NCBI GenBank assembly: GCA_045600225.1
Contig: JAZRXL010000040.1
Span: 1-64,000 of the forward strand
DNA length: 64,000 bases
Direction of reading: 5' to 3'
Source: UBA1181 sp045600225
GTDB taxonomy: Bacteria > Bacteroidota > Bacteroidia > Bacteroidales > Paludibacteraceae
Made by a program: the position numbers and the translations under genes. Below, piece after piece: positions 9,382-18,100 of this stretch. Numbering within the stretch: the stretch's first letter is position 1; each line of letters begins with the position of its first letter. The notes under the pieces are model-generated. The model was not told the DNA's origin, ran no database searches, and saw nothing but the letters and a program-made list of their open reading frames with translations.

Positions 9382-11214
9382 TTAGAAAGATTGCATTGAG
9401 TACAATTTTCGATATAAACCATCTTTCTTCAGAAGCTCATCATGAGTTCCTCTTTCCACAATCTCTCCTTCATGCAAAACGCAAATTTCATCAGCATTCT
9501 TGATTGTAGACAAACGATGGGCAATCACAATAGTTGTTCTTGATTTCATCAAATTCTCCAAAGCTTCTTGCACCAGCTTTTCCGATTCCGTATCCAACGC
9601 AGAGGTTGCCTCATCCAAAATTAAAATTGGTGGATTTTTCAAAATAGCCCTAGCTATACTTAATCGTTGACGTTGTCCTCCCGACAAACGACCACCTCTA
9701 TCGCCAATATTCGTTTGGTAGCCATCTTCCATTGCCACAATAAACTCATGGGCATTAGCAATCTTTGCCGCTTCAATCACTTGTTCCTCTGTAGCATTTT
9801 CAACTCCAAATGTAATGTTATTAAATACGGTATCGTTAAACAGAATCGCCTCCTGATTCACATTACCCATGTAGGATCTTAAATCGTGCAAAGTCATATT
9901 CTTCACATTGACACCATCAATGGTAATCTCTCCTTCGTTCACATCATAGAAGCGAGGCAATAAATCGACCATTGTTGATTTTCCCGATCCTGATTGACCA
10001 ACCAATGCCACCATCTTTCCCTTCTCTATGGTTAAGTCAATGTTTCTCAACACCCAATTATCCTCGTATTTGAAAGATACATTTTTATATTCAATCTTGT
10101 TTTCAAAAGGTTTGGGTGCCACAGGATTCTTAACCTCTTTTAAAGGGTTCACTGCTGTCAACACCATGTCTATACGATCCAAAGAGGCCTTACCTTTTTG
10201 AATGCTATACATCGCTTTGGAAAGTTCTTTAGCCGGATTAATAATACTATAAAATATAACTAAATAGTATATGAATTCAGCAGCAGACAACGAGCTGTTA
10301 TCATTTAGAATGAGCATACCACCAAAGAACAAGACTACCGCAATGGTTGCTGTACCCAAGAATTCACTCATCGGGTGTGCTAACATATAGCGACGGTTCA
10401 CCTTTGTTGTTGTCCTTCTCAAATTATCGTTTAAATGATGGAAATTCTTTCCTACCGATTTTTCTGCATTGAACGCTTTAATTACTCTCAAGCCCCCCAA
10501 TGTCTCCTCTATTTGAGATAACAGTTGGCCAGATTGTTCTTGTGCTGTTTTCGACTGTCTCTTCAACGACTTACCCACTCTACCCATAACAAAGCCGGCG
10601 AATGGAAGCACAGCCAACACAAAAAGAGTGAGTTTCCAACTTAACAATAAGAGAATACATAGATAGATAACAATCATAATTGGGTTTTTGGACAACAATT
10701 CGATGGAACTCATAATAGAAGCTTCCACCTCATTCACATCCCCCATCATACGGGCCATAATATCGCCCTTCTTCTGTCTACTGAAGAACCCTAAATTCAG
10801 ATCAACCACCTTCTCATAGAGTTGGTTACGCATATCGCGCACCAACCCTGTTCGAAGAGGTATGATAAAATAACTTGCCAAATAGGCAACTCCTGTTTTC
10901 AAAAATGTCGTAAACACCAAGAAGAAAGCCAAAAGCATCAATGTGCTTAAAGCTCCATGAACCTCAATATAATTTGCCACCCAACAATAGGCATTGTTCT
11001 TTATCACATCAAAGTTCCAAGAGAATGGCAAATAGGTATATGTAACACTTTTCGTCTTAAACAAGATCTCCAAAATTGGAACGATCAAAGCAAAAGAGAA
11101 AAGGCTAAATATGGTTGATAAAATGTTGCATAGAACATTTAGAATGACATTCTTCTTATAAGGTCCTACAAACCTTTTTATCAACCTAATGAACTGAGGT
11201 TCCGAAATATTCAT
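9382..11214 (-). CDS. ABC exporter, permease-ATPase half-transporter (MsbA-like)
   Basis: The product has 610 residues with the usual exporter layout: six membrane segments in the first ~330 residues, then a nucleotide-binding domain. Motifs are all intact: Walker A GQSGSGKST, signature LSGGQRQRLS, Walker B ILILDEATSALD with the catalytic Glu, and H-loop IVIAHRLSTI. A protein with two complete sites like this works as a homodimer. The family includes MsbA, which flips lipid A-core across the inner membrane, and various drug or lipid exporters; substrate cannot be told from sequence. It begins 10 bases after the purB stop codon, so it is probably cotranscribed with purB, a pairing with no obvious functional logic. 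Confidence 0.88.
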   Translation of the reverse strand: MNISEPQFIRLIKRFVGPYKKNVILNVLCNILSTIFSLFSFALIVPILEILFKTKSVTYTYLPFSWNFDVIKNNAYCWVANYIEVHGALSTLMLLAFFLVFTTFLKTGVAYLASYFIIPLRTGLVRDMRNQLYEKVVDLNLGFFSRQKKGDIMARMMGDVNEVEASIMSSIELLSKNPIMIVIYLCILLLLSWKLTLFVLAVLPFAGFVMGRVGKSLKRQSKTAQEQSGQLLSQIEETLGGLRVIKAFNAEKSVGKNFHHLNDNLRRTTTKVNRRYMLAHPMSEFLGTATIAVVLFFGGMLILNDNSSLSAAEFIYYLVIFYSIINPAKELSKAMYSIQKGKASLDRIDMVLTAVNPLKEVKNPVAPKPFENKIEYKNVSFKYEDNWVLRNIDLTIEKGKMVALVGQSGSGKSTMVDLLPRFYDVNEGEITIDGVNVKNMTLHDLRSYMGNVNQEAILFNDTVFNNITFGVENATEEQVIEAAKIANAHEFIVAMEDGYQTNIGDRGGRLSGGQRQRLSIARAILKNPPILILDEATSALDTESEKLVQEALENLMKSRTTIVIAHRLSTIKNADEICVLHEGEIVERGTHDELLKKDGLYRKLYSMQSF

Positions 11215-11224
11215 TCGTATGGTA

Positions 11225-12568
11225 TTACATTCCTGTATAATTGTGAGGAGTAATTGCTCTCAACTCGTTCTTTACAGACTCGCTTACATTCAAAGTCTCG
11301 ATGAAATCCTTGATCGACTTCTCTGTGATACCTTCATTGGTACGGGTCAACGCCTTCAATGTCTCGTACGGATTTGGATAACCTTCGCGACGAAGAATGG
11401 TTTGAATACCCTCGGCTACTACAGCCCAACACTTATCCAAATCATTATACAAAGCCTTTTCATTCAACAACAGCTTGCCAATTCCCTTCAAAGAGCTTTG
11501 GATAGCAATGATGATATGTGAGAACGGAACACCAACGTTACGCAAAACGGTTGAATCGGTCAAGTCGCGTTGCAAACGAGAGATCGGCAACTTGATTGAC
11601 AAGTGTTGAAGGATTGCACTTGCAATACCCAAGTTTCCTTCTGCATTCTCGAAATCGATAGGATTCACCTTATGAGGCATAGCGGAAGAGCCCACCTCGC
11701 CGGCCTTGATCTTCTGTTTGAAATACTCCATAGAGATGTATTGCCAGAAGTCGCGGTTCATATCGATCATGATCGTATTGATACGGGTCAAGCAATCGAA
11801 GATAGCACCCAAATTATCGTAGTTGGAAATTTGAGTCGTCCACTGCTCTCTTTGCAAACCAAGGATATCATTTACGAAATGGTTACCAAATGCCTTCCAA
11901 TCGTTTTGAGGGTATGCCACGTGATGTGCATTGAAGTTACCCGTTGCACCACCAAACTTAGCCGGCAACTGCATCTGCTTCAACTGGTTCAACTGAACAG
12001 TCAGACGGTTGACGAAGACCATGATCTCCTTACCCAAACGGGTTGGAGATGCTGGTTGACCATGTGTCTTGGCCAACATGGCAATATCCTTCCACTCGTC
12101 TGCACGAGCCTGCAATTCGCTGATCAACTTCTCCAAATTAGGAACGTACACATTCTTGATAGCCTCCTTAATAGAATAAGGGATGGAAGTGTTGTTGATA
12201 TCCTGAGAAGTCAATCCGAAGTGGATGAACTCCTTGAACTGCTGAAGGTTCAAGGCATCAAACTTTTCCTTGATGAAATACTCGACTGCCTTCACATCGT
12301 GATTAGTCACCTTCTCGATGTCCTTAATCTTTTGAGCATCTTCCAAAGAGAAGTTCTTGTAGATCTCTCTCAAAGCGGCGAACTTCGAAGAATCAAAATC
12401 CTTCAAGTTAGGGAGAGGCAAGTCGCACAATGCGATGAAATACTCTACCTCAACCAGCACCCTGTAACGGATAAGTGCGAATTCTGAAAAATACTCGGCC
12501 AAAGCCTCCGATTTGCTTCTGTATCTTCCGTCTACCGGAGAGATGGCAGTCAATGCATTCAATTCCAT
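11225..12568 (-). CDS. purB: Adenylosuccinate lyase
   Basis: At 447 residues the protein is full length. PurB catalyses two eliminations that release fumarate: SAICAR to AICAR in purine synthesis, and adenylosuccinate to AMP. The fumarase/aspartase superfamily signature is present as GSSAMPHKVNPIDFENAEGN, carrying the mobile-loop catalytic serine; GLTSQDINNTSI and AKTHGQPASPTRLGKE are the other two conserved active-site stretches, with the catalytic His in THGQPASP. The N-terminus MELNALTAISPVDGRYRSK is characteristic of the family and fixes the start. A well-formed promoter lies just upstream, and the MsbA-like gene follows 10 bases downstream. Confidence 0.96.
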   Translation of the reverse strand: MELNALTAISPVDGRYRSKSEALAEYFSEFALIRYRVLVEVEYFIALCDLPLPNLKDFDSSKFAALREIYKNFSLEDAQKIKDIEKVTNHDVKAVEYFIKEKFDALNLQQFKEFIHFGLTSQDINNTSIPYSIKEAIKNVYVPNLEKLISELQARADEWKDIAMLAKTHGQPASPTRLGKEIMVFVNRLTVQLNQLKQMQLPAKFGGATGNFNAHHVAYPQNDWKAFGNHFVNDILGLQREQWTTQISNYDNLGAIFDCLTRINTIMIDMNRDFWQYISMEYFKQKIKAGEVGSSAMPHKVNPIDFENAEGNLGIASAILQHLSIKLPISRLQRDLTDSTVLRNVGVPFSHIIIAIQSSLKGIGKLLLNEKALYNDLDKCWAVVAEGIQTILRREGYPNPYETLKALTRTNEGITEKSIKDFIETLNVSESVKNELRAITPHNYTGM

Positions 12569-12611
12569 ACTTATTATGTATTCTTTTTTAATTATTTTCT
12601 AATTGAAAGGG

Positions 12612-12641
12612 CAAATTTACAAAATCATTTGCAAAAAGCAA
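12612..12641 (-). promoter_or_regulatory. purB promoter (-33 TTG, 19-base spacer, -7 TAAATTTG)
   Basis: On the minus strand TAAATTTG (12612-12619) is preceded by exactly 19 bases and then TTG (12639-12641) at the end of a T tract. This fits the Bacteroidota housekeeping promoter (TTTG, ~19-21 bases, TAnnTTTG). The -33 element overlaps the T tract of the upstream gene's terminator, so terminator and promoter are compactly fused. Confidence 0.72.
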
Positions 12642-12677
12642 AAAAAGTGGACCATCCACAAAACGGTGGACCACTTT
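12639..12677 (-). terminator. Rho-independent terminator of the FISUMP gene
   Basis: AAAGTGG (12644-12650) pairs with CCACTTT (12671-12677), with an inner CCAC/GTGG stem and a short loop. On the minus strand the hairpin is followed by a run of Ts. It lies about 47 bases after the stop codon of the coiled-coil/FISUMP gene. Confidence 0.75.
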
Positions 12678-12723
12678 AGAAGTTGTCTAGAAGTTCACAA
12701 AAAAAACTTCTTATTTGACTTTC

Positions 12724-14442
12724 CTATTTGTCAAGAACAGCACGAATACTCAAGCCATAGTATCTCATATTGTGTACAATTTGAGCGTAATGACCTGCAG
12801 AACCTGGTTGCAACTTCATACTGCCTGCAACAATGGTACTCTCTTCCGACATGTCATTGGCCCAATAATATCCATATACTCCTACATAGTTATTGGTCGA
12901 AGTAGTACCAGTCATAGATGAACCTGCAGGGAAATATAACTTATTTCCGTTAGGTCCTACTGCAATATAAAGGTGGTTTGTTTCATCTCTTTCCCAAGTA
13001 CACTCTTTTATCAACTCTTCAAAGTCAGCAATAGAAGGCATGTGCCACTGACCACCCATCTTTACTCGTGCCACATCATCCGTCAAAGACAAGGATGTTT
13101 TCTTGTCAGACGAATTATATTTGCTATATTCTCCCTTTGCTGAATCGTAAGAGTAAGCATAGTTTGATCGAGAGAAATCTGCATCTTTATCTTTTCCCGT
13201 ATTGGTAGTTTCTCCCCATGAGAAATACTCTCCGTAGTCAGATGGCGAACTTGCACCTATATTCGCAGTTGCCCACTTCTTTCCACTTTTCAATCCTAGA
13301 TCCACATACGCGTAACCATTGTAACGGCATGCGTTTGATGCATCGTCAATCTCTGCCTGAAGCCTTTCGTTCTCTGATTTCAACTTTGCATTTTCATCAG
13401 TCAAACTCTCGTTCTTTGTTTTTAGTTCCGAGCCCTCCGATTTCAACTGCTCATTTTCACTAGTCAAACTCTCATTCTTTGTTTTCAATTCTGAGTTCTC
13501 CGATTTCAACTTTGTATTTTCACTAGTCAGACTCTCATTTTTTGTTTTTAGTTCCGAGTTCTCTGGCTTCAATTGGTCATTCTCTGCTGTCAACGTAGAA
13601 ATTTGCTTCTCGTATTCTGATTTGATCTGCTCGACTTCAGCAGATGATGTGCAATCATCATTTCCATACAGATCTTTTTCTGAAAATACCGGACGAACCA
13701 TCATACCTATGTATTCCCAACCTTTCGTATCGTCAACTCCAGAAAACAAGCCTTTTGTCGTATATGAGTACGCAATATTTAAAGCATAACATTGGGTTGA
13801 TGTCCAGTACATTCCGCATGGGAATTCGTCATAGTGTTTAATTTTAGGATTTTCTTCATCATCTTGTGGGGTATAAAAAGGGAAGAAGATAGAATTTCCG
13901 TTGATTTTAGATGTGTACAAGAATCCAGAAACCGATGACCCGTTGTAATTTTCGATCCACTCTTCAACACAATTATACATCAACTCTTCAAACTCTTCCT
14001 TCGTAGGCATTCTCCATGGTTTATCCAACGCACGTCTTGCATGATCACTCTTTCCTACCAATATTCCATTCTCAATATTAGGTTCGCCATGTGTTGAACA
14101 ATAGTTAGCCTTATTGAACTTTCCTTCATGCGCCCAATTTTCTCCCCAAGCATACAATGTTCCTTTTTCGTAAGGACGAGAGGCCCACAGGTTACTAACT
14201 GCCCACTTCACACTTAATCCTAAATCCACATACCCCCATTGATCCAAGACAAATCCATTAGAGTCTTTACGCGGAACAAATCCTGTATAACTTGAACCTT
14301 CTTCGTAGGTAACACGTTTTACATTTTCCACAGAGAAAGTGACCTTCGTATTGTCAGAATTCTCTACTACCATCTGCGTATTAGCGGCAAACGCATTTAC
14401 CAATGCAAATATCGCCAACACCGACATCACAATTTTTTTCAT
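12724..14442 (-). CDS. Secreted protein with two FISUMP lectin-like domains joined by a coiled coil
   Basis: The 572-residue product starts with a signal peptide (MKKIVMSVLAIFALVNAFAA). Residues ~70-253 and ~373-571 are two related FISUMP-type domains, each opening YVDLGL-x-VKWA or YVDLGLKSGKKWAT, with WGE, a WxMP(T/S)xxxFEEL segment (PWRMPTKEEFEEL, QWHMPSIADFEEL) and a YW(T/A) segment, and ending in MVRPV or IRAV. These belong to the C-type-lectin-like fold group. Between them residues ~268-370 form a long coiled coil with three nearly exact 21-residue (three-heptad) repeats, core ELKTKNESLT. No type IX sorting domain is seen, so export beyond the periplasm is uncertain. It lies 20 bases after a small secreted protein gene and is probably in its operon. 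Function unknown; a binding role is suggested by the fold only. Confidence 0.8.
   Translation of the reverse strand: MKKIVMSVLAIFALVNAFAANTQMVVENSDNTKVTFSVENVKRVTYEEGSSYTGFVPRKDSNGFVLDQWGYVDLGLSVKWAVSNLWASRPYEKGTLYAWGENWAHEGKFNKANYCSTHGEPNIENGILVGKSDHARRALDKPWRMPTKEEFEELMYNCVEEWIENYNGSSVSGFLYTSKINGNSIFFPFYTPQDDEENPKIKHYDEFPCGMYWTSTQCYALNIAYSYTTKGLFSGVDDTKGWEYIGMMVRPVFSEKDLYGNDDCTSSAEVEQIKSEYEKQISTLTAENDQLKPENSELKTKNESLTSENTKLKSENSELKTKNESLTSENEQLKSEGSELKTKNESLTDENAKLKSENERLQAEIDDASNACRYNGYAYVDLGLKSGKKWATANIGASSPSDYGEYFSWGETTNTGKDKDADFSRSNYAYSYDSAKGEYSKYNSSDKKTSLSLTDDVARVKMGGQWHMPSIADFEELIKECTWERDETNHLYIAVGPNGNKLYFPAGSSMTGTTSTNNYVGVYGYYWANDMSEESTIVAGSMKLQPGSAGHYAQIVHNMRYYGLSIRAVLDK
13375..13563 (-). 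repeat. Three tandem 63-bp units encoding the coiled-coil heptads
   Basis: Residues 294-314, 315-335 and 336-356 are three copies of a 21-residue block (ENSELKTKNESLTSEN plus five residues), encoded by 63-bp repeats. Copies differ at a few residues (TK, EQ and AK before LKS; EN or EG at the start). The length is a whole number of heptads, so gain or loss of a unit would lengthen or shorten the rod without changing register. Confidence 0.85.
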
Positions 14443-14462
14443 TATCTTATCTTTTAATTTTA

Positions 14463-14936
14463 TTATTTACGAACGATTTTGAATGATAGAGTACCTATAG
14501 TCAAAACATAGACTCCCTTAGCCGATGGCAATTGTAGTGTTGCTTCTCCTTCTGCGTTTGCCTCTACCAATGCCAACGTAATTCCATTCACACTGAACAA
14601 TGCGATCTTCTCCGACGCTTTTACATTTTTTATATTCACAATGTCTTCTTCCACATAAAACAAAACAGGGGCATCGCCAGAAACAATTTCCGACTTCACT
14701 GATCCTTGTGTTTCTTCTGTGAAACGATACTCCTTCACATCTGCAAAGGCATAAGATGTAGATGACTTCCCATTCACAACAAGTTGTGACTCATTGTAGG
14801 TAATCACAGGTTTTTCCGACAAGGCGAAATCAATTGTCTTGCCAGACTTTAACTCAATCGTCATGTATGTTGTAGCCTGACTAGCCGACAAACATCCACC
14901 CAAAAGAGTTAAAGCTAATAAATGTTTGAAATTCAT
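14463..14936 (-). CDS. Small secreted protein with sorting-tail-like C-terminus
   Basis: The product has 157 residues, with a signal peptide (MNFKHLLALTLLGGCLSASQA). The first half (TYMTIELKSGKTIDFALSEKP...) matches the pattern of short Bacteroidales secreted proteins where a TxxIELKSG strand opens the mature chain; the neighbouring FISUMP protein has a similar start after its signal peptide (VVENSDNTKVTFSVENVKRV). The last ~50 residues (ENVKNIKASEKI-like, LFSVNGITLALVEANAEGEA, then GVYVLTIGTLSFKIVRK) resemble a type-A type IX sorting tail, with the usual G-x-Y-x-L/V and terminal K(V/I)xR/K. Export by the type IX system is plausible but inferred. It is first in a two-gene operon behind a promoter with an FNR-like box. 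Confidence 0.7.
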   Translation of the reverse strand: MNFKHLLALTLLGGCLSASQATTYMTIELKSGKTIDFALSEKPVITYNESQLVVNGKSSTSYAFADVKEYRFTEETQGSVKSEIVSGDAPVLFYVEEDIVNIKNVKASEKIALFSVNGITLALVEANAEGEATLQLPSAKGVYVLTIGTLSFKIVRK

Positions 14937-14979
14937 ATTTATAAATTTATGACTTATAATTTCTAATTTTTTTCGGTTG

Positions 14980-15033
14980 CAAAAATAACAAAAAATCCTA
15001 TAAAATTACCCGGCATTTCTTGATTTACATCAA
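14980..15033 (-). promoter_or_regulatory. Promoter with FNR-like box before the small secreted protein/FISUMP operon
   Basis: The minus strand has TATTTTTG (14980-14987, TAnnTTTG). About 33 bases upstream is TTGATGTAAATCAA (15020-15033), an exact TTGAT-N4-ATCAA palindrome of the Crp/Fnr type. The intervening DNA, including GGGTAA, a T tract and GTTAT before the -7, resembles the region upstream of 21398. The regulator is not in the window. Binding by a Crp/Fnr protein is inferred from the motif only. Confidence 0.55.
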
Positions 15034-15084
15034 ACAGTCAAAGACATTGCCACCGATTATACATAGGTATATTTCCCGTGGGCG

Positions 15085-15155
15085 TTACCATGGGCGAATG
15101 CAATTCGGTCCAATTGTGTACATTGTTTGCCACGGGCGAATGCAATTCACCCCTA
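15085..15155. repeat. Two copies of the 42-bp hairpin repeat at the 3' end of the 1304-residue gene
   Basis: The core GGGCGAATGCAATTC occurs at 15092 and 15134, exactly 42 bases apart, with the same linker (GTGTACATTGTTTGCCA here) as the ten-copy array at 21.6-22.0 kb. The first copy is degenerate on its right arm. On the minus strand the right end of the second copy reads GTAGGGGTGAATTGC, and its TAG is the stop codon of the 1304-residue gene. Confidence 0.85.
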
Positions 15156-18100
15156 CCTAATTAACGCAAAATGTCCCGTATATTCCCTATCGATTTCTCT
15201 CAATTGGATGACATACCAATAATCTGTACTTGGCATCGGATGTCCGTTATAGGTTCCGTCCCAACCGTCGAACTCGTTATCTATCTCTATCAATAGTTTT
15301 CCGAAACGGTCGTAGATACTGACGGTATAGTAGTTGTAATAGTCCAAATTCTCCACCTCCCATAGGTCATTGACTCCGTCTCCATCTGGAGTCATTATCT
15401 CTGCCGGAATAATCTGAACCGCCAAAGAGACCACCGAGTCTGCCTGACAGCCCTTTGAATCCATCACCTTCACCAACATCGGCGCTGGAGAGAACTTGGT
15501 AGGATAGGTATTCTCCATCTGCCATGGTTCTGTTCTCCAGAAATATTGGTAACCTGGCGTTCCTCCACTCACCTCCATCGCCAACCATTGGAACGCATCC
15601 TCATAGTAGACCGTATCGATCCGAGGATTCTCCAACACGGCAACTTCCACCGTAAACGAATCTTCACACACCTCGTCTGTCACGTTCACCCTGTAGGTTA
15701 TATCCGCCACGCCCGCCATGGACGGAGTACTCTCATTCGTTGAGCTTAGATATGCCGACGGTGTCCACGTATAGTGCAGATTCTCGCAACAGTTTGGCTT
15801 GAATCGATAGGTTTCTCCTTCGCATATCTCTACCGACACCTGCTCTTCCAATCCAAACTTCGGACGGGTATCTATACGCAACATTCGGATCGTATCATCC
15901 TTCAACGTACTCTCGTCGGTATAGTAGCCGTCACCAATGTAGCTTCCGCCTCGCCAATCTACATAATGGTCGGGACATGGATCCACAAACAACGTGTCGT
16001 AGGTAAAGACATGCAGACTCAAATGCAACAGACTATCGCAACCATAGATGGTTTGCTTCAAAAGTTCGTGCGTATAGTCACCCACATCCTTGTGAGTCAG
16101 GTTGAAGCCATGACGGGTAAAGAGGTCATTCACCTTGACCGTATCGATCAAATAAGTATCCTTGGTCTCATGGACCGTCAACTGCAACGTCACGATACTA
16201 TCACAGCCATGGATCGTCTTCAACTCATCCACATACGTACCAGCCACCGTATATGGTTTGCCTCCAAAGATAAACTCTTCTCCGTCGCAGATTGTATCGT
16301 GTACAGTTACATGGAAGGTATCATGCACAGTCAAATACAACGTCACAATGCTATCACAACCATAAATGGTCTTTAGTTCGTCAACATAGCTACCTGCCTT
16401 CGTGTAAGGATTGCCTCCGAAGATATATTCATCTCCGTTGCAGATAGTGTCATAAACAGATACATGGAAGGTATCGTTTACAGTCAAATGCAACGTCACA
16501 ATGCTATCGCAACCATAAATGGTCTTTAGTTCGTCAACATAGCTACCTGCCTTCGTGTAAGGTTTGCCTCCGAAAATATATTCATCTCCATTACAGATTG
16601 TATCCTTTACCGTCACATGGAAGGTATCATGGACTGTCAACTGCAACGTCACGATACTGTCGCAGCCGTGGATCGTTTTCAACTCATCTACATACGTACC
16701 TGCCACTGTATATGGCTTGCCTCCGAAGATATACTCGTCTCCATCACAGATTGTATCGAGTACGGTTATATGGAAGGTATCATGCACCGTCAAGTACAAC
16801 GTCACGATACTGTCACAACCATGGATGGTCTTCAGTTCGTCCACATAGCTTCCTGCTACTGTGTATGGATTTCCTCCGAAGATATATTTCTCTCCGTTGC
16901 AGATGGTATCATAGACAGAGACGTGGAAAGTGTCGTGCACCGTCAAGTACAAGGTGACGATACTGTCGCAACCATAAATCGTTTTCAGTTCGTCAACATA
17001 TTTGCCAGACGTCTTATAGGTCTTTCCACCAAAGATGTATCGCTCTCCGTTGCAGATCGTATCATAGACTGAGACGTGGAAGGTATCGTTCACCGTCAAA
17101 TGTAACGTCACAATACTATCACAACCATAGATGGTCTTCAGTTCATCTACATATTTGCCTGATGTCTTATAAGTTTTTCCACCAAAGATGTATCGCTCTC
17201 CATTGCAGATAGTGTCATAAACAGACACGTGGAACGTATCATGCACAGTCAAATACAACGTCACAATACTATCGCAACCATAAATGGTCTTTAGTTCGTC
17301 AACATAGCTACCTGCCTTTGTGTAAGGTTTGCCTCCGAAGATATATTCATCTCCGTTGCAAATAGTGTCATAAACAGACACATGGAAGGTATCGTTCACC
17401 GTCAAATGCAACGTCACAATACTATCGCAACCATAAATGGTCTTCAATTCATCTACATATTTGCCCGACTTTTTATAAGTCTTTCCGCCAAAGATGTATT
17501 GTTCTCCATTGCAGATGGTGTCATAGACTGAGACGTGGAAGGTGTCCAATACGACCAACTCCAAGGTGACGATACTATCTCGTCCTGTGACAGACTTCAA
17601 CTCATCCACGTAGGTATCCGCTTCAGTCAATTTCTTTCCTCCAAACAGATACTCTTCTCCCCTACAGATGGAGTCTACGATGGTCGTATCCAGTGGACCC
17701 AAAACATTCAGCGTCAGGCGTACTAGACTATCGCAACCGGCAGCTGTCTTGAGCGACAACTCATGCACATCGCTCGTAGTCTGGGAAGGCAGGTTGAATC
17801 CATGCTTCTTGTAGGTCTCTCCCATGCCAACAGAATCCATGATACCGACTTGATAGGTGGTGTCGACAGTCAGTGCCAACACTGTGGTATGTTTGCATCC
17901 GTTGCTACCCGTTGTCTCCACGCTATAGTAGTTCAGTCCGCAAGAGAGTCCGGCAGGAAGATCGAAGCCATGGCGTCCATACTCCTCCGTCTGGCAGATA
18001 CGATCGCGCACAGTATCGCGGGTAAGTGGTAGGACATTCAAGGCAAGTGTCACCGTACTGTCGCATCCGAAAGCTGTGTTCAGATAGGCAGTGTCTTTGT

